Of a stretch of DNA of 64,000 nt, positions 53,152 through 64,000 are shown one piece after another (the first letter of the stretch is position 1; each line of letters starts with the position of its first letter). Under the pieces are notes generated by a model. It ran no database searches, was not told the DNA's origin, and worked only from the letters and a program-made list of their open reading frames with translations. The translations under genes were made by a program, and so were the position numbers. The DNA comes from Hemibagrus wyckioides (Eukaryota; Chordata; Actinopteri; Siluriformes; Bagridae), in contig NC_080720.1 of assembly GCF_019097595.1 (NCBI RefSeq), positions 14,899,352-14,963,351 of the forward strand, written 5' to 3'.

Positions 53152-53596
53152 GTTACTAGACTTTTACACAGGATACACAAATCACACTATACACACTTAA
53201 CATAAATTACACAAGAAACAATTACAAATATTGCACCAAAATATTGCATAAGGGAGTTGCATATATTGCACGTTACCCATCTTGCATATGAGAAGACAAA
53301 TATGGCCCAAGATTTACCCATAATTCATAAGTCATATGATTGATAAATGAAGCATCTCATATACACTCATCTACAAACCGAAGTTTACCTCAAAATATGA
53401 AAAGATTTATTCTGACCTCAGCATCTGAGAGGGGACATAAGCAGTCTGGTTTCCGGCTGGCCTTAACCTGTGGTCCTGTGGCCTTCAGAGCTTCTTTAGC
53501 AGAGGTGAACTTGTCTTTTACTGGAGCTTTAGGCTCCTCTTTTATCTTCTTTCCACCTGTTTTGGAGGTAGATGCTGCCTTTCTTTTTGGCGCCAT
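48567..53596 (-). CDS. parp3: Poly(ADP-ribose) polymerase 3, ten coding exons
   Basis: Exons (minus): 53596-53417, 53082-52957, 51493-51314, 51040-50905, 50525-50302, 50180-50025, 49898-49821, 49641-49464, 49309-49166, 48736-48567. They join in frame to 523 aa (human 533). PARP3 is a nuclear ADP-ribosyltransferase activated by DNA breaks and supports end joining. Order: short basic Lys-rich N-terminus (1-30); WGR domain with [17 protein letters not shown] and WGR at 99-101; helical regulatory domain with [20 protein letters not shown] from about 210; ART catalytic domain with the H-Y-E triad H378 (LLWHGTN), Y408 ([14 protein letters not shown]) and E504 (SSEYLIY). The triad is intact, so the enzyme should be active. 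Nine introns are GT-AG except intron 3, which uses GC (AAG|GCAAGT). The start at 53596 gives MAPKRK, matching human MAPKPK; in-frame ATGs at 53623 and 53632 would add up to 12 residues but probably lie in an intron. Confidence 0.95.
52117..52860 (+). mobile_element. Ty3/gypsy retrotransposon relic (integrase tail plus chromodomain)
   Basis: This lies inside parp3 intron 2, antisense to parp3. From 52208 the plus strand reads [18 protein letters not shown], the GPF/Y-type end of a Ty3/gypsy integrase. After a one-base frameshift it reads FHVPLLKLV, then [25 protein letters not shown] with a stop replacing the conserved Trp, then [10 protein letters not shown] and the [11 protein letters not shown] end of the chromodomain common in fish gypsy elements. 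Flanks at about 52117-52200 and 52590-52860 share the string GACCTGTAAC followed by GTCTGAGT and CTAGCA, so they look like partial LTRs. It is broken and non-functional. Confidence 0.8.
53122..53150. repeat. (TTA)n microsatellite in parp3 intron 1
   Basis: About ten units, 40 bases upstream of parp3 exon 2 on its own strand. Confidence 0.95.
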
Positions 53597-54371
53597 GCTT
53601 TCTTCTTGTCCTAGAACAGCCATGACAGTCATAAGTTTTATAGCAAGCTTACCAGAAAGCTCACCCTCTGACTAATGATGCAAGAGACACACCCTGTCTT
53701 TCCTTCTTCTCTGTTCTTTACTCTTTTCCCAGACTTGCATGATTGAAGTGAGAAGTGAGAAACTGAAAGACTCTCCACCAAAGTTCATACAATTTCACCT
53801 CAATTAGTCTGTAAATTTTATAATGGGGATGGCATTTACCTTAGATAAGCAATATAAAATGCCCTTCATGCTTTCTTAACAGTTATTGTGAGTGATATGC
53901 TAGCATCCTGCACAGTTTATACATCATGTCTAATCCAGAGGTGCTCTAATGTTCTACAGTCAGGGACCCCACACTCAGGAAGCCCAGGTTTATTTTACAA
54001 AATATGTGTACAATAATTGTGGGGTTATTTATTGGAGCCAGTTAAGTTTACTAGTAGCAGTAGGATGAGGAGGACTATTGTTTTAATTTTCCAGCCATAT
54101 AACAACTAACTCTGATATGGCTGGTAACAAAACTGAAAAATTGCAGTCCACATTGTTATGCTTTACAGACCGCACTTTGAGAAACATGGGTGTAAACACT
54201 CTGACGTAAGTCTCACTAGATACAATGAGGAATCTGCAAAAATGATAAATGAAAGTCAATAGGCAGACAGCAAATGATTCTTTGACAAACGTATCTTAGA
54301 TCTGACACATAATGTTTTAGGTATTGCAATGGCAATGTATTTCAAAAGTGACCCCATTAAGGTAATGTTCA

Positions 54372-54670
54372 GACACCGTGGTGACTTAATGGCTAGCATC
54401 GCTGCTTCACATATCCAGGGTCCCAGGTTCAATCATAAACTCAGGTTATGGTCTCTATAGTGTCATGTTCTTTCTGTGTCCACATGGGTTACCTGCAGGT
54501 TCCCCAGTTTCATACTAATTCCCAAAAACATGTCTGTAAATAAAATGGTTATACTTGCTCTGAAGTGTAACTAAGTGTGTAAATGTATACATGGTGCCCT
54601 GCAATGGATGGGGATTACAGCCGCAGTGTATCCGGATAGGCTCCAGAGTAACCGCAACCCTGACCAAAAG
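54372..54670 (+). mobile_element. V-SINE-like short retroposon
   Basis: The tRNA-like head CACCGTGGTGACTTAATGGC and B-box-like GGTTCAATC are followed by a decayed V core and a 3' region with GGATAGGCTCCAGAGTAACC. It lies upstream of parp3 on the opposite strand. Confidence 0.65.
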
Positions 54671-54769
54671 AAAGTGGTCATTTGCTCTTAGGGCAATATT
54701 ATGCTGAGTTCACAGAACTAAACTGTAAAGGTCTGGCCATTGTGGAAGTGCTTTTGAGCAGCTGTAAGA

Positions 54770-54881
54770 TGAGCCAGTACTGAAGATCTGTCCAGACTTG
54801 CCTTGCTGCCTCCTGGTCAGAGGTGCTTCTCTGACCAGGAGGCAGCAAGGCAAGTCTGGACAGGTCTTCAGTACTGGCTCA
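54770..54881. repeat. Near-perfect 53-bp inverted repeat
   Basis: Arms 54770-54822 and 54829-54881 are reverse complements over 53 bases with one difference (T at 54787 against G at 54864). The loop is six bases (GTGCTT). In a plus-strand RNA the single difference is a U-G pair, so the stem would be unbroken. It lies about 1.2 kb upstream of the first parp3 coding exon, probably in a 5' UTR intron. No known family was recognised. Confidence 0.95.
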
Positions 54882-55027
54882 ATGGATGTCAATGGATACT
54901 GCTGTAAACATCAACTACTATTTCATCAACCTGTGCAATAAAGACTCGATTGGACCTAGACCCTTCTCAAAATATATGAAAGGCATTACTATTATGACTC
55001 TTAAACAGCAGTAATGGTAACACGTGT

Positions 55028-55105
55028 TTGTGGCAGTGGTAGCTCAAGTGTTCAAGTCGTTGACCGAAAGATCGGGGTTCAAGCCCCAACACTGCTAACT
55101 AGTAG
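55028..55105 (+). mobile_element. tRNA-derived SINE head
   Basis: An A box (TGGTAGCTCAAGTG) and B box (GGTTCAAGCCC) are spaced as in a tRNA gene, inside GGCAGTGGTAGCTCAAGTG and CAAGCCCCAACACTGC. This matches the head of a tRNA-derived SINE frequent in catfish and characins. The acceptor stem does not fold as a functional tRNA, and the usual SINE body is missing. Confidence 0.65.
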
Positions 55106-55339
55106 ACCAGAAGGTATTTTGCTTACAGATGAAAGGAGTGATCAAAACAACAATATTAACAAATCTCTTCAACTTGTCAGGCTGACCCGAACACATGAAG
55201 AACACTAATGAAGAAGCGTAGCACTGCTGTTAGCAATCACATTCAAACACAGTACACGATCATGCAATAATGCCACGTTTTCGCAATGATGTAATGCAAG
55301 ACACACGAACTTGGTAAAATATTTTAATACCCACCTCAC

Positions 55340-55440
55340 CTGAGCACACCGCTGTCAAAATCACTTCTTATATCTCACTTCTATAGCTACTTCCGGATCC
55401 CGTGAAGCCACAACACAATCCTGCAATCACGTCATGGGGC
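55340..55440 (-). promoter_or_regulatory. Predicted parp3 promoter and non-coding first exon
   Basis: An ETS-type box (ACTTCCGG, 55389-55396) and a CRE-like half site (ACGTCA, 55429-55434) lie next to each other in sequence richer in CpG than its surroundings. Just downstream on the minus strand is a strong donor, GCTCAG|GTGAGG, ending at 55340. Splicing to an acceptor at 53612-53611 (TTCTAG) would place 14 untranslated bases before the parp3 ATG at 53596. ETS boxes near the start site are typical of housekeeping promoters. This is inference without transcript data. Confidence 0.45.
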
Positions 55441-55449
55441 ATGTCCATA

Positions 55450-55527
55450 TTCCGACTAGGAGAACTCGTTCATTTCCACCACCTGGTGGGAAGTCGGAAT
55501 TCTGGAAGTCTGACGGTCCCATTCTCC

Positions 55528-55558
<31 letters not shown>

Positions 55559-55832
55559 AAAAACTCGGAAGTGAGGAACGCACTACTGAAATGACAAAGT
55601 GTGAACAATTTCACTTGTCATCCAGTACACGTTTTCAGTCACTGACATGCCGAATAAAAGACTAAAAACTGAAAGTATTTTCCTGCAGGCTGTCGTGCTC
55701 CTAAATCCGTAAACAGGTAATCTGCATCTCAAATATAACCAAATCCTTTTTTTCACTTTACACTTCTATTTCCTCCTTTTTCTCTTTTCACACTATGTTG
55801 TAGAGTATATGTTATACTTTTTATTGTACCTC

Positions 55833-55884
<52 letters not shown>

Positions 55885-57435
55885 TGTGTGTGATGTTTTG
55901 TTAAAAGAACAGCTTACTATACCCTCCCCACAATTATTTCAATGTGCAGATGTCCTTGCATGATGTCCTTGCATACTGTCCAAATGATAAAGAAACTTGA
56001 CTGGGAAAAATCAAATAAAAAGAAGATAATGAAAACCTAATATTGGGCTCTGTCAAGCCAACATAATTACTGTGTGTGTGTGCGTGTGTGTGTCTATCTC
56101 TCAGGTACTATTCTTCTTTTTTTCTTCATCTTCTTCTTTCGGCTTTTCCCTTCAGGGGACTCCACAGCGAATCGTCTCTCTCCACCTATCCCTATCTTCT
56201 GCATCCTCAACACCCTAGTGAAAGCCATGTTTACCAGACTGGTGCTGGGAGACTGTGGAACAACTGTCTCTTCTTCAAACAAACACCTTATTTTGTGGTT
56301 ATTAAGGTTAAGTAACTAGCTTGTTCTGTAGGTTATGCACTGTTTATGATATGGCAGGTTGAACATAGTTCAAAAGTCAATGTGCATTGGCTCTACTGCT
56401 GGCAGTCATGCTGAGAGCTTACATTTTATTCTCTGAACACTTCTGTTATACTTAGCATGAGTCACTAATATTTGGTCCACATCCCAAACTACGTAATGCT
56501 GTAATAAATAGTATGTCACTGCACTATTAGTTGCATGTTTGTGTTTTGTTTTGCTTTTTAATAAAAAAAGATTCTGCTTAGTGTGTATTGTGTGGTTTGG
56601 AACACAGCATTGATTTTTATCAGATTGTGAGATTAGTGTGTAGCGAAGGAAAAGTCGACGTTGCAGTCTATCGTATCTAATGTTCAGAAACAATTCCACG
56701 ATCTTGCATCATGTAACTTAAACCAAACTATTTCACACTTTCTTAGGAGAAGGAGATTTTCATTAAGGCATTAGAACAAACACTACCTGTGGACTACTTC
56801 ACTGTTCCCTGATACCAATGATAACTTCTCAGATAATAAAGAATGAGGGATCGGAACAAGTGAAAAGAATATGTCATTTTTATCCGTTTATTATTTTAAC
56901 TATTAGGTAATAATTGTGCATAATGGCATTGATGTATACCTCATAACTGCCAGTGTCCCCATAACTCAGAACCAGCACTGAGTCAGTAATAATTCCATGG
57001 GAAGATTCCAGGGATTGCATCATTTCATGGCATTATTAAAATGTCTTGGCATGCATGCACACATTAATAACAAGATGTCCAGGTGATTTTCACTGCCTCT
57101 GCTGGTTATTCAGGGTTCATAAAACCACAGTAAGTAATTTTGCGTTGTCTGTAAGTTTTTACATATACTGTTTATGCTGTCTTACAGTAGTATTGCTGTA
57201 AGATGAAAACCAATGGGATATTCTTTACAAGGAAGTGTTCAGTTTAATTAGTGTTGAGCTGCTGAATGCATGTGTTTAGCATTTTGTGTTTAAATAAAAT
57301 GATAATATATAATATCTGTGAACAATTAAAACATTTCACATTACTTTATTCAGTTAACTAATTGAGTCTAAAGCACTTTCAAGGGATCCACTATTAGATG
57401 ACCTATTCTCAGTGATGAGCTGGGTCCACTAGATG

Positions 57436-57469
<34 letters not shown>

Positions 57470-58081
57470 TGTGTGTGTGTGTTACTCATACAATATATTC
57501 TTATACTGTATAAGTGCAAGTTAAATTACTGAATACTATTTCCTGTTAGCATGGAAGTGACTTAACTATCATATTTTGAATGGTTTCTAAAGACTAAAGT
57601 GTATTAATGAATAACTTCTTTTTACTATGACCCTTTTTGAAAACCTATTCATACATAATTCATATTATATACCTTAAGTAAAAGTGATCACTGATGGCAA
57701 GTGACACAACTGTGAAATTGGGTCCTATATAAGAAGGGCCCTTGACTATCTTTAGGTATGGGACCAATTCAGAGCTGACGAAAAGGGAGCATTCTCCCCA
57801 AAGCTATGCCTCCAAAATATTCACAAGATGTGAAGCTTTCTGTGTCAGGCAGATTGACCGACCAGTAAATAGAGCTGCCCACTTGTCCTGATTAGTTGGG
57901 TGTCTGTGGTCTACATAGCATGTTTTTCCCCCCTCAAATTTAGACAGCCCAGAATACCAGAGAAACCACAGCTAATGAAATGTGAAAAGTTAAGCAAATA
58001 AAAAGACAAAAATAATTGACCTCATCTTTAATTTATGCACAAAGAAATCAACTTAGAATTTCAATATTCATAAAAAACACG
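55450..58081. other. Space between the parp3 promoter and the grm2 3' end
   Basis: Simple repeats only: (CAAAA)n at about 55530-55555, (TC)n(TG)n at 55838-55892, (GT)n at 57439-57481. ORFs here are short and unsupported. Confidence 0.5.
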
Positions 58082-58087
58082 TTTATT
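58082..58087 (-). terminator. Candidate poly(A) signal of grm2
   Basis: TTTATT on the plus strand gives AATAAA on the minus strand, 475 bases past the grm2 stop. No transcript evidence is available. It would give a short 3' UTR containing the GA/GAA microsatellites at 58278-58347. Confidence 0.3.
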
Positions 58088-58276
58088 TACATTACTTACA
58101 AGGAACAGCAAACCCGAATCACCAAAAATCTACAATTAAAAACATCCTGTATATGATACATTAAACAGATTCACTATCATTTTACTCCATGTCTTAAAGA
58201 ATACTTTATCATATGTTCTATAAAAAGTAGTGGTATACAGAGCTGCCGCTGGCATCCCATTATTATTTTCTAACTA

Positions 58277-58277
<1 letters not shown>

Positions 58278-58316
<39 letters not shown>

Positions 58317-58347
58317 ATTAGAAGAAGAAGAAGAAGAAGAAGAAGAA
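58278..58347. repeat. (GA)n and (GAA)n microsatellites in the grm2 3' UTR region
   Basis: About 17 GA units are followed after a few bases by about nine GAA units, downstream of the grm2 stop. Confidence 0.95.
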
Positions 58348-58561
58348 AAAGAAAGAGGAGGAGAAGTGAGAAAAAACATGAGCAAGGCAGAACAAGAGAA
58401 AATAAGAAAGAGGGAGAGAATTTTTTTCACAGCACGTTGAAAATGAAATAAGTGCCTCTCCGTATTGCGAAGGGCCTCCTTAATATCAGCAAACACGTTT
58501 TTCTGACTAGTGATAAAATTAATCTGTATACCACATTTGGCAGATGGATAGAGCTCATCTT

Positions 58562-60000
58562 TTAGAGGGATGATGTTGTTGAGTCCACTACTTCTCTTCC
58601 GTTACACACTGTTGGCACAATGTTGGATGCTGAAGAAGCAAAGCAGTTACAAAAAAATTTGTTACATAGTTTTATGTAATGTTAAACTACTTCTTCTAGA
58701 ATACTTTAGCAACGTATGACATCAAAATTTTCTATTTGTTTTTACAGGATCACTGAGTTCTCTCTGCCAGAGTGTTCACTGTAATATCCTGACATTACTG
58801 GACTCTGTCTTATAAAGATATTCAGTCTAGCATTATGACATCACTGAGTCCTTCCTGATGAAGATGTTCAGTATGACACTGTAACATTTTATTATCTATT
58901 TTATTTATTATGATTTGATTTGTCCCTGGGTTCTGTATGATAAAAGGGTTCATTCTGATATATTATGACGTTACATCTTCATTTCAGTTTTATTGCATCA
59001 GTGGGTTCTGTCTGGTAAAGTTGTTCATTTGGATAATATTACATCACTGAATTGTGACTGATAAATACATCTTTATGATAAATACATTCTGATATGATAT
59101 CACCAGGTTCTGGCTGTTAAAGGCATTTACTGTGACAGTATGACATCACATTTCTGTGTATAAGAGAAGTGTTTATTTGGATATTTTTGAAATCACTGGA
59201 TTCTGATTGATAAAAATGATTCATTCTGACATTAAGATATCACAGGACCCTATCTACCAAAGGTGTTGAATCTGATAGTATGGTATCACTGTACCTAAGA
59301 AAAGTGTAAAATTCCTTTCCTTTATTAAATGGTCAGCTACACTAGAATGTCATAATTTTAAAATCTCATAATTTGATATGAATTATATTGAGGTTATCTG
59401 TATTTAAGTTGCAGAATTTGGGCCCCCATGCTTGTGGTTTACCTTGAGAGAAGCTGGAACCGGGGCCTGTGGTCACACTGAAGCGAGTGGTGGCCACCCT
59501 GAGACTGGTGGTGACATTCTTCTGTGGCTGGAACAGGATGATGTGGATCTTAGGAGCAAAAAGGCAACCCAGCACCACGGAGCCACTCAGACTCACCGAG
59601 ATGCACATTGTGGTGGTCTGAACCTGAGAGGACACAAATAAATTCATAGCAAACATTACAGTACTGCAGCAGCTGAAGGTGATGGAGAGAATGTTTATCA
59701 AAAAAAATTTGTGTGATAAACAATATGTTTGATTAAGATGTCACATTTCACTGTGATATATAGTATTATGGACACAAAAAATATTACACTTAACGCTCTT
59801 CAATCGAGCTGAGATCATACAAGAGTAACTTCAGGGTCAGATTTGTACGTTAATCAGACACATGCGACTCTATAAGTGACATGCCATTATGTCTGAGATA
59901 ATGATGTGTGCCATTTCTATGTGCCACTAACTCCTCACTAATGAATGCATCTCGAATCTGAATAAATATTATCTGATTTTTTAATATAGCTACACTATAA

Positions 60001-60054
<54 letters not shown>

Positions 60055-62567
60055 ACCCTTAATTCCCGAAGGTGTTACAGAATCAGCCTATTACAATTTT
60101 TTTTCTTTCCCACACACTATGATTCACAAAGAGCATGACATTTTTTGCTTTCTGTTTGCTAAATTAGGTTCAGGAGAGTTTCAGGAAGACAAGCATTGCA
60201 TAACAATAAATCAGTAGGCTTTAAATAATACAACACAAACAACTGCACACAAAAATCTTGTTCCTCTTTGTGCAAATATCTGACTGCTTTGCAAGTTAGA
60301 GATACAGGGGAAATAAGTGATTGCTTTTCGCGTCGGGTCCTACCTATTATACCTTTTACGATTCCCTTCAGTTCAGATCAATTCGATTACATTCAGTTTA
60401 ATTAAATTCACTGACTCATTGAACCAATACATGTTTTATATAATATACAAAAAACTTCCCAATAATGATAGGTTAGCATAAAAGGTCCTCAAATTTTCCA
60501 TTCATCACCAAAAATCTCTCTACTCACACTTAGTTTCCTAAACATGGGCTTCAGCTGATTTTAATAATCCACACACATGCACCAAAGACACACACGCATT
60601 CTTAGTTTTGAAAAGACATACTCAGGGACATCCTGTTCTTTTTTTCTCTCCCTCCTCATGTTCATGACTGTATAATTTACCATTAGAGGCTAGGAGCCCA
60701 TGTCTTTCTCTCTTTTTGTTTTAATCTGACTCTGTGGATTCAAAGGGAAAGCCCATTAGAGCCATAACACACCTTCAGATCAAACAGAATCTGACCTGAC
60801 TGAACAAATGCACTGTGTGTGTGTGTGTGTGTGTGTGTGTCCAGCCATGCCATGTTTCCTATTGCTTATTTCTGGCTGAATTTCTATCTCTCTGATTATG
60901 CAAAATTTATGAAAGTAGGAATTTTATGCTCTGTTATAGATTACTGTAGTGTTTCATTCTTGCACATCTTTATGAGGGATATGTCTACCCCTGGAATCAT
61001 GCTCTCTTCCATTTAGGGGTTAAAAAGCCCTATAATGTTATCAGTCACCTGCTAAACGAGGTTCGAAAGGGTTCTATTTAATCATTTTATTGTAATCATT
61101 TGTCTCAATATAGACAGCTTTTCAAAGAATTGCCAGCAAGGCAATCTCACTGAATCACTCACATATGAATTCATAAAAAATGCAGAATACTTTCCGAAAG
61201 GTTACTGTATTATTTCAATTGGAAATTAGATGAGCTATTATATCTTTGTATGCCATCTTATTTGAATTACTGTGAAAGCAATTCTCAAAGCACAGCAGCT
61301 GTAACTGTAACTGAACGGGAAAGAAAAAAAAATACTTTAAAAAATGAAAAATGTTATGGCAGGGAATTGAACAAAAGAGTTCGTTAACAATACTTCAAGG
61401 GATTGCTGTTTTAGCCGCTCAACTCAACACACTGTAAAAATATTTAATTATACCATATGATGAGTATCTTTCAATGCAGCTACAGATAAATTAAAGAAAA
61501 AAGTTTAGCAGTTTAACCTGTCTGAACTGCAGGAGTGGGGGATAGAATAACAATAGTTATAAAACACATATTTGTGTTAATGGATATGCTTTCTGCTTAC
61601 AAACTCAATTAAAAAATATGAGCTTGTTAATCCAGGCCATATTAGGCCCCTAAGCTCTTCTGTATATTAATCAGAAACCTTCAGAAAGACACAGATAACA
61701 GTGTGTAGAATCACTTCCCAGACCATTAATAAATAATAAAGCTATAATTAATATAAATCATGCAAACAAACATATACAAACATACATATCAGTAGTGGCA
61801 GCTGACAAGACATAAGCAGGCACTACTGGAAGAGGCATGGTGTTACATTTTATAAAAATGTTCTGAAAATTAATCAACACCAACTGATCTGTCTAAATAA
61901 AGAAAGAAATAATACACCGTTTTAACACATATTACTGATGTTGTTTTAAATGATGTTTCTTTAAACGTCTGCCCTGATTAATCTTCAATCAAAGCATGAC
62001 TAAAAATGATATCTGCATACATTAACTAAAAATATTATTATATTAATATTCAATTATTAAAACTTGCCACTCAGGCTTAGTTCTATACTTTGGTGATTTA
62101 CAAATGGAAAATAATATTCATGACATTTGAACCACACAAGGCCAAAGTTATAGTCAAGAAAATCTGGAGACTGAGAGCAGGGCATAGGTGTTTGTGGAGG
62201 TGATGAGTTGATAGATGAAGAGCATGTAAAAGACTGAGGATCATGGGAATTGTATCTCTGCAACTTTGGGAGTTACAGACACTAGTGTGTTAAGTTACTT
62301 TCTAGGGAGCTTCGCTATATCAGCTATTTTCTTATAAGATATCTTGATAAAGATTTATGACTAAAGTTAGTTTCTAAAACAAAACTGGCTTATGAAAAAT
62401 TAAATAGTGAAGTTCTAGGTCAAAATTTACAATTTTACAAAATCTACAAATTTACAAAATTGATTTAAAGTGATTTCAAATTTATTTCTAAATCAAAATG
62501 TATTACTTAAAGGAAATTCTTTTAAAACATGCTGGTGAACTGCCTACACTTGCCCATAAGCTTGAAT

Positions 62568-62617
<50 letters not shown>

Positions 62618-64000
62618 TGCTCTGCATTTCTCGAACAAATGAGTGTATTCCCCTTCCCATGTCAAGTGTTCCCAGGTGTAAGCCTCTGGATTCAGTAAAA
62701 TTTTCACAAGGATAAAGTAGTTACTGAAGAGGAATGAATAAACTTCACAGAATCAGCCAACAATTTCCTGACCTACTTGAGAAATTTAAGAAAACCTCCT
62801 GGGTGAAGCTCCTTCATGAAGCTGATTGAGAAGATGCCAGGGCTGTGCAAAACTTAATATGTTATATACTGTTAAGAATTTAAAATATAAAATGGATTTG
62901 TTTACCCCTTTTCTGGGTCACTGCATAATTTCATAGCAGGAATGTCAAATATATCATTATTTTATCATTTTTAAATTATAGAAAAAGAAAGCTACCTCAA
63001 GAAAATGCAATAGAAAAAAGGTCTCTAGGAGTTTAACATGTAGTGTGTATGAACTTTAATCAAGTGTAGACTATAAAATAACTGGTTCTGTATGACTGCT
63101 GGTTTTATGTAAACAGTTGGAAGTGTAGATAATCTGTCAATTCTAACTACTCTTGAATTAAGTAGATTAATTTAAGTTTTTTCTGGACTGTAGTTCTGTT
63201 CATTTCCTTTTTCTGTAAATCCAAAACATAAAAAAAAAACAAAAAAAAAAAACCATCAGCTGTGTTAAATCTGCTTACCCTGAGGTCACTGGCTGTGACA
63301 TAGAAGATGGGCTGGAAAGCCAGCCAGATTATGCAGGTGGTGTACATAGTGAAACCAATAAACTTTGCCTCATTGAAGTTCTCTGGGCACTTTCGGGTCT
63401 TGAAGGCGTAGAAGGTACAGAGGATAATGAGGACACAGTTATAGGTCAGTGAAATTAGCATGCTGGAGTCCTTGCTGTTGCATTTCAACCTGACTATGTC
63501 TCTTCTCTCAGGACTGACCTCTTTCCTTACACCCGGTACTTCTACCAAGAGCCAGACCATCACTACTAACAGCTGACAGGAAATGAGGGCAGCACAAATA
63601 GCTACCTGTGAAGCTGGACTAATAAACCGTGGCCTTTGTGCACCATCTTTGACACCATTGAAGATACGGGCAATGCGGTTGGTCTTGGTCAGAAGTGCTG
63701 AGTAGCAAACTGCAAAGGAGGTACCAAGCCCAAGACGACGTAATGTACACACTACTACTGAAGGTTTGGCAATGTAAATGAACGTTATGCAGTAACAGAG
63801 GAGCACACCCAGGAGTAAAATGTAGGAAACTTCTCGTCCACTAGCTTTGACTACAGGTGTCTCGTTGTTCTTTATGAAGAGACCAATCACAAAGAGTGTG
63901 CACAGTATCCCCAAACAGGCAATGGTGACTGGTCCAATAGCCCAGGCATCCTCCCAGTGGATGTACTCCTCAGGCAAGTCATAGCAGCCAGTCAGGTTGG
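58562..64000 (-). CDS. grm2: Metabotropic glutamate receptor 2, C-terminal three exons (partial)
   Basis: Partial at the right edge. Exons: 64000-63279 (starts mid-codon, then [19 protein letters not shown]), 59623-59443 and 58629-58562, giving the last 322 residues: the end of the cysteine-rich linker, all seven class C transmembrane helices and the tail. The receptor is a Gi/o-coupled glutamate sensor, mainly presynaptic. Visible: [106 protein letters not shown], and the tail [17 protein letters not shown], a class I PDZ ligand. ISPASQ, the PERRD stretch and EVVDS favour grm2 over grm3 (ISPSSQ, EVLDS), and parp3/gpr62 synteny agrees. Donors are AGG|GTAAGC and CAAG|GTAAAC. The glutamate-binding Venus-flytrap domain lies outside the window. 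Odd: [14 protein letters not shown] replaces the family's AFLPIFYVTSSDYR. Confidence 0.93.
58747..59310. repeat. Degenerate ~46-bp minisatellite in the last grm2 intron
   Basis: Roughly 11 diverged copies of a unit like CATCACTGGGTTCTGTCTGA followed by TAAAGGTGTTCATTCTGATA and ATATGA can be read one after another, with some enlarged by insertions. It fills most of the intron between the last two grm2 coding exons. Confidence 0.85.
59624..63278. other. grm2 intron
   Basis: 3.7 kb with a (TTA)n tract at 60004-60052, a (GT)n tract at 60813-60840 and a (GT)n tract at 62571-62616. No conserved element or nested gene was recognised. Confidence 0.5.

Noticed and set aside
55028..55105. Possible functional tRNA gene
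   Set aside because: The A and B boxes are present, but the stems do not close and the sequence matches a SINE head.

Overview
This window looks like nuclear DNA from a teleost fish, most likely an otophysan (catfish or characin group). Vertebrate multi-exon genes lie in AT-rich, intron-rich sequence full of Tc1/mariner remnants, V-SINE-like and tRNA-derived SINE copies, LINE 3' ends, a Ty3/gypsy chromodomain relic and many microsatellites. No bacterial, phage or CRISPR-like features were seen. Species-level placement is inferred from repeat type only.

Layout. 1-18.9 kb: gene-poor flank dominated by degraded DNA transposons, LINE remnants and simple repeats. 18,982-25,776 (+): oxytocin/isotocin receptor (oxtr), two coding exons (393 aa) around a 5.6 kb intron, with a good poly(A) signal at 26,893. 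28,287-31,799 (-): caveolin-3 (cav3), two coding exons (150 aa), tail-to-tail with oxtr as in mammals. 35,487-37,193 (-): a caveolin-2-like gene, three exons (182 aa). 43,545-44,822 (-): single-coding-exon orphan GPCR of the GPR61/GPR62 group, called gpr62 because parp3 lies next to it. 48,567-53,596 (-): parp3, ten coding exons (523 aa) with an intact ADP-ribosyltransferase triad. 58,562-64,000 (-): the 3' part of grm2; the extracellular half lies beyond the right edge.

The genes do not form one pathway. oxtr, gpr62 and grm2 are membrane receptors, the two caveolins are caveolar coat proteins, and parp3 acts in DNA-break repair. What links them is conserved synteny: oxtr-cav3 corresponds to a human 3p25 block and gpr62-parp3-grm2 to a human 3p21 block, here within 45 kb.

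All exon boundaries were placed by hand from splice sites plus reading-frame continuity with known family members; every joined coding sequence stays in frame. No previously undescribed system could be supported. The strongest unexplained signals are a nearly perfect 53-bp inverted repeat upstream of parp3 (54,770-54,881), a degenerate ~46-bp minisatellite in the last grm2 intron, a GC-AG intron in parp3, the divergent cav2-like neighbour of cav3, and a splice-spanning upstream ORF predicted for gpr62.
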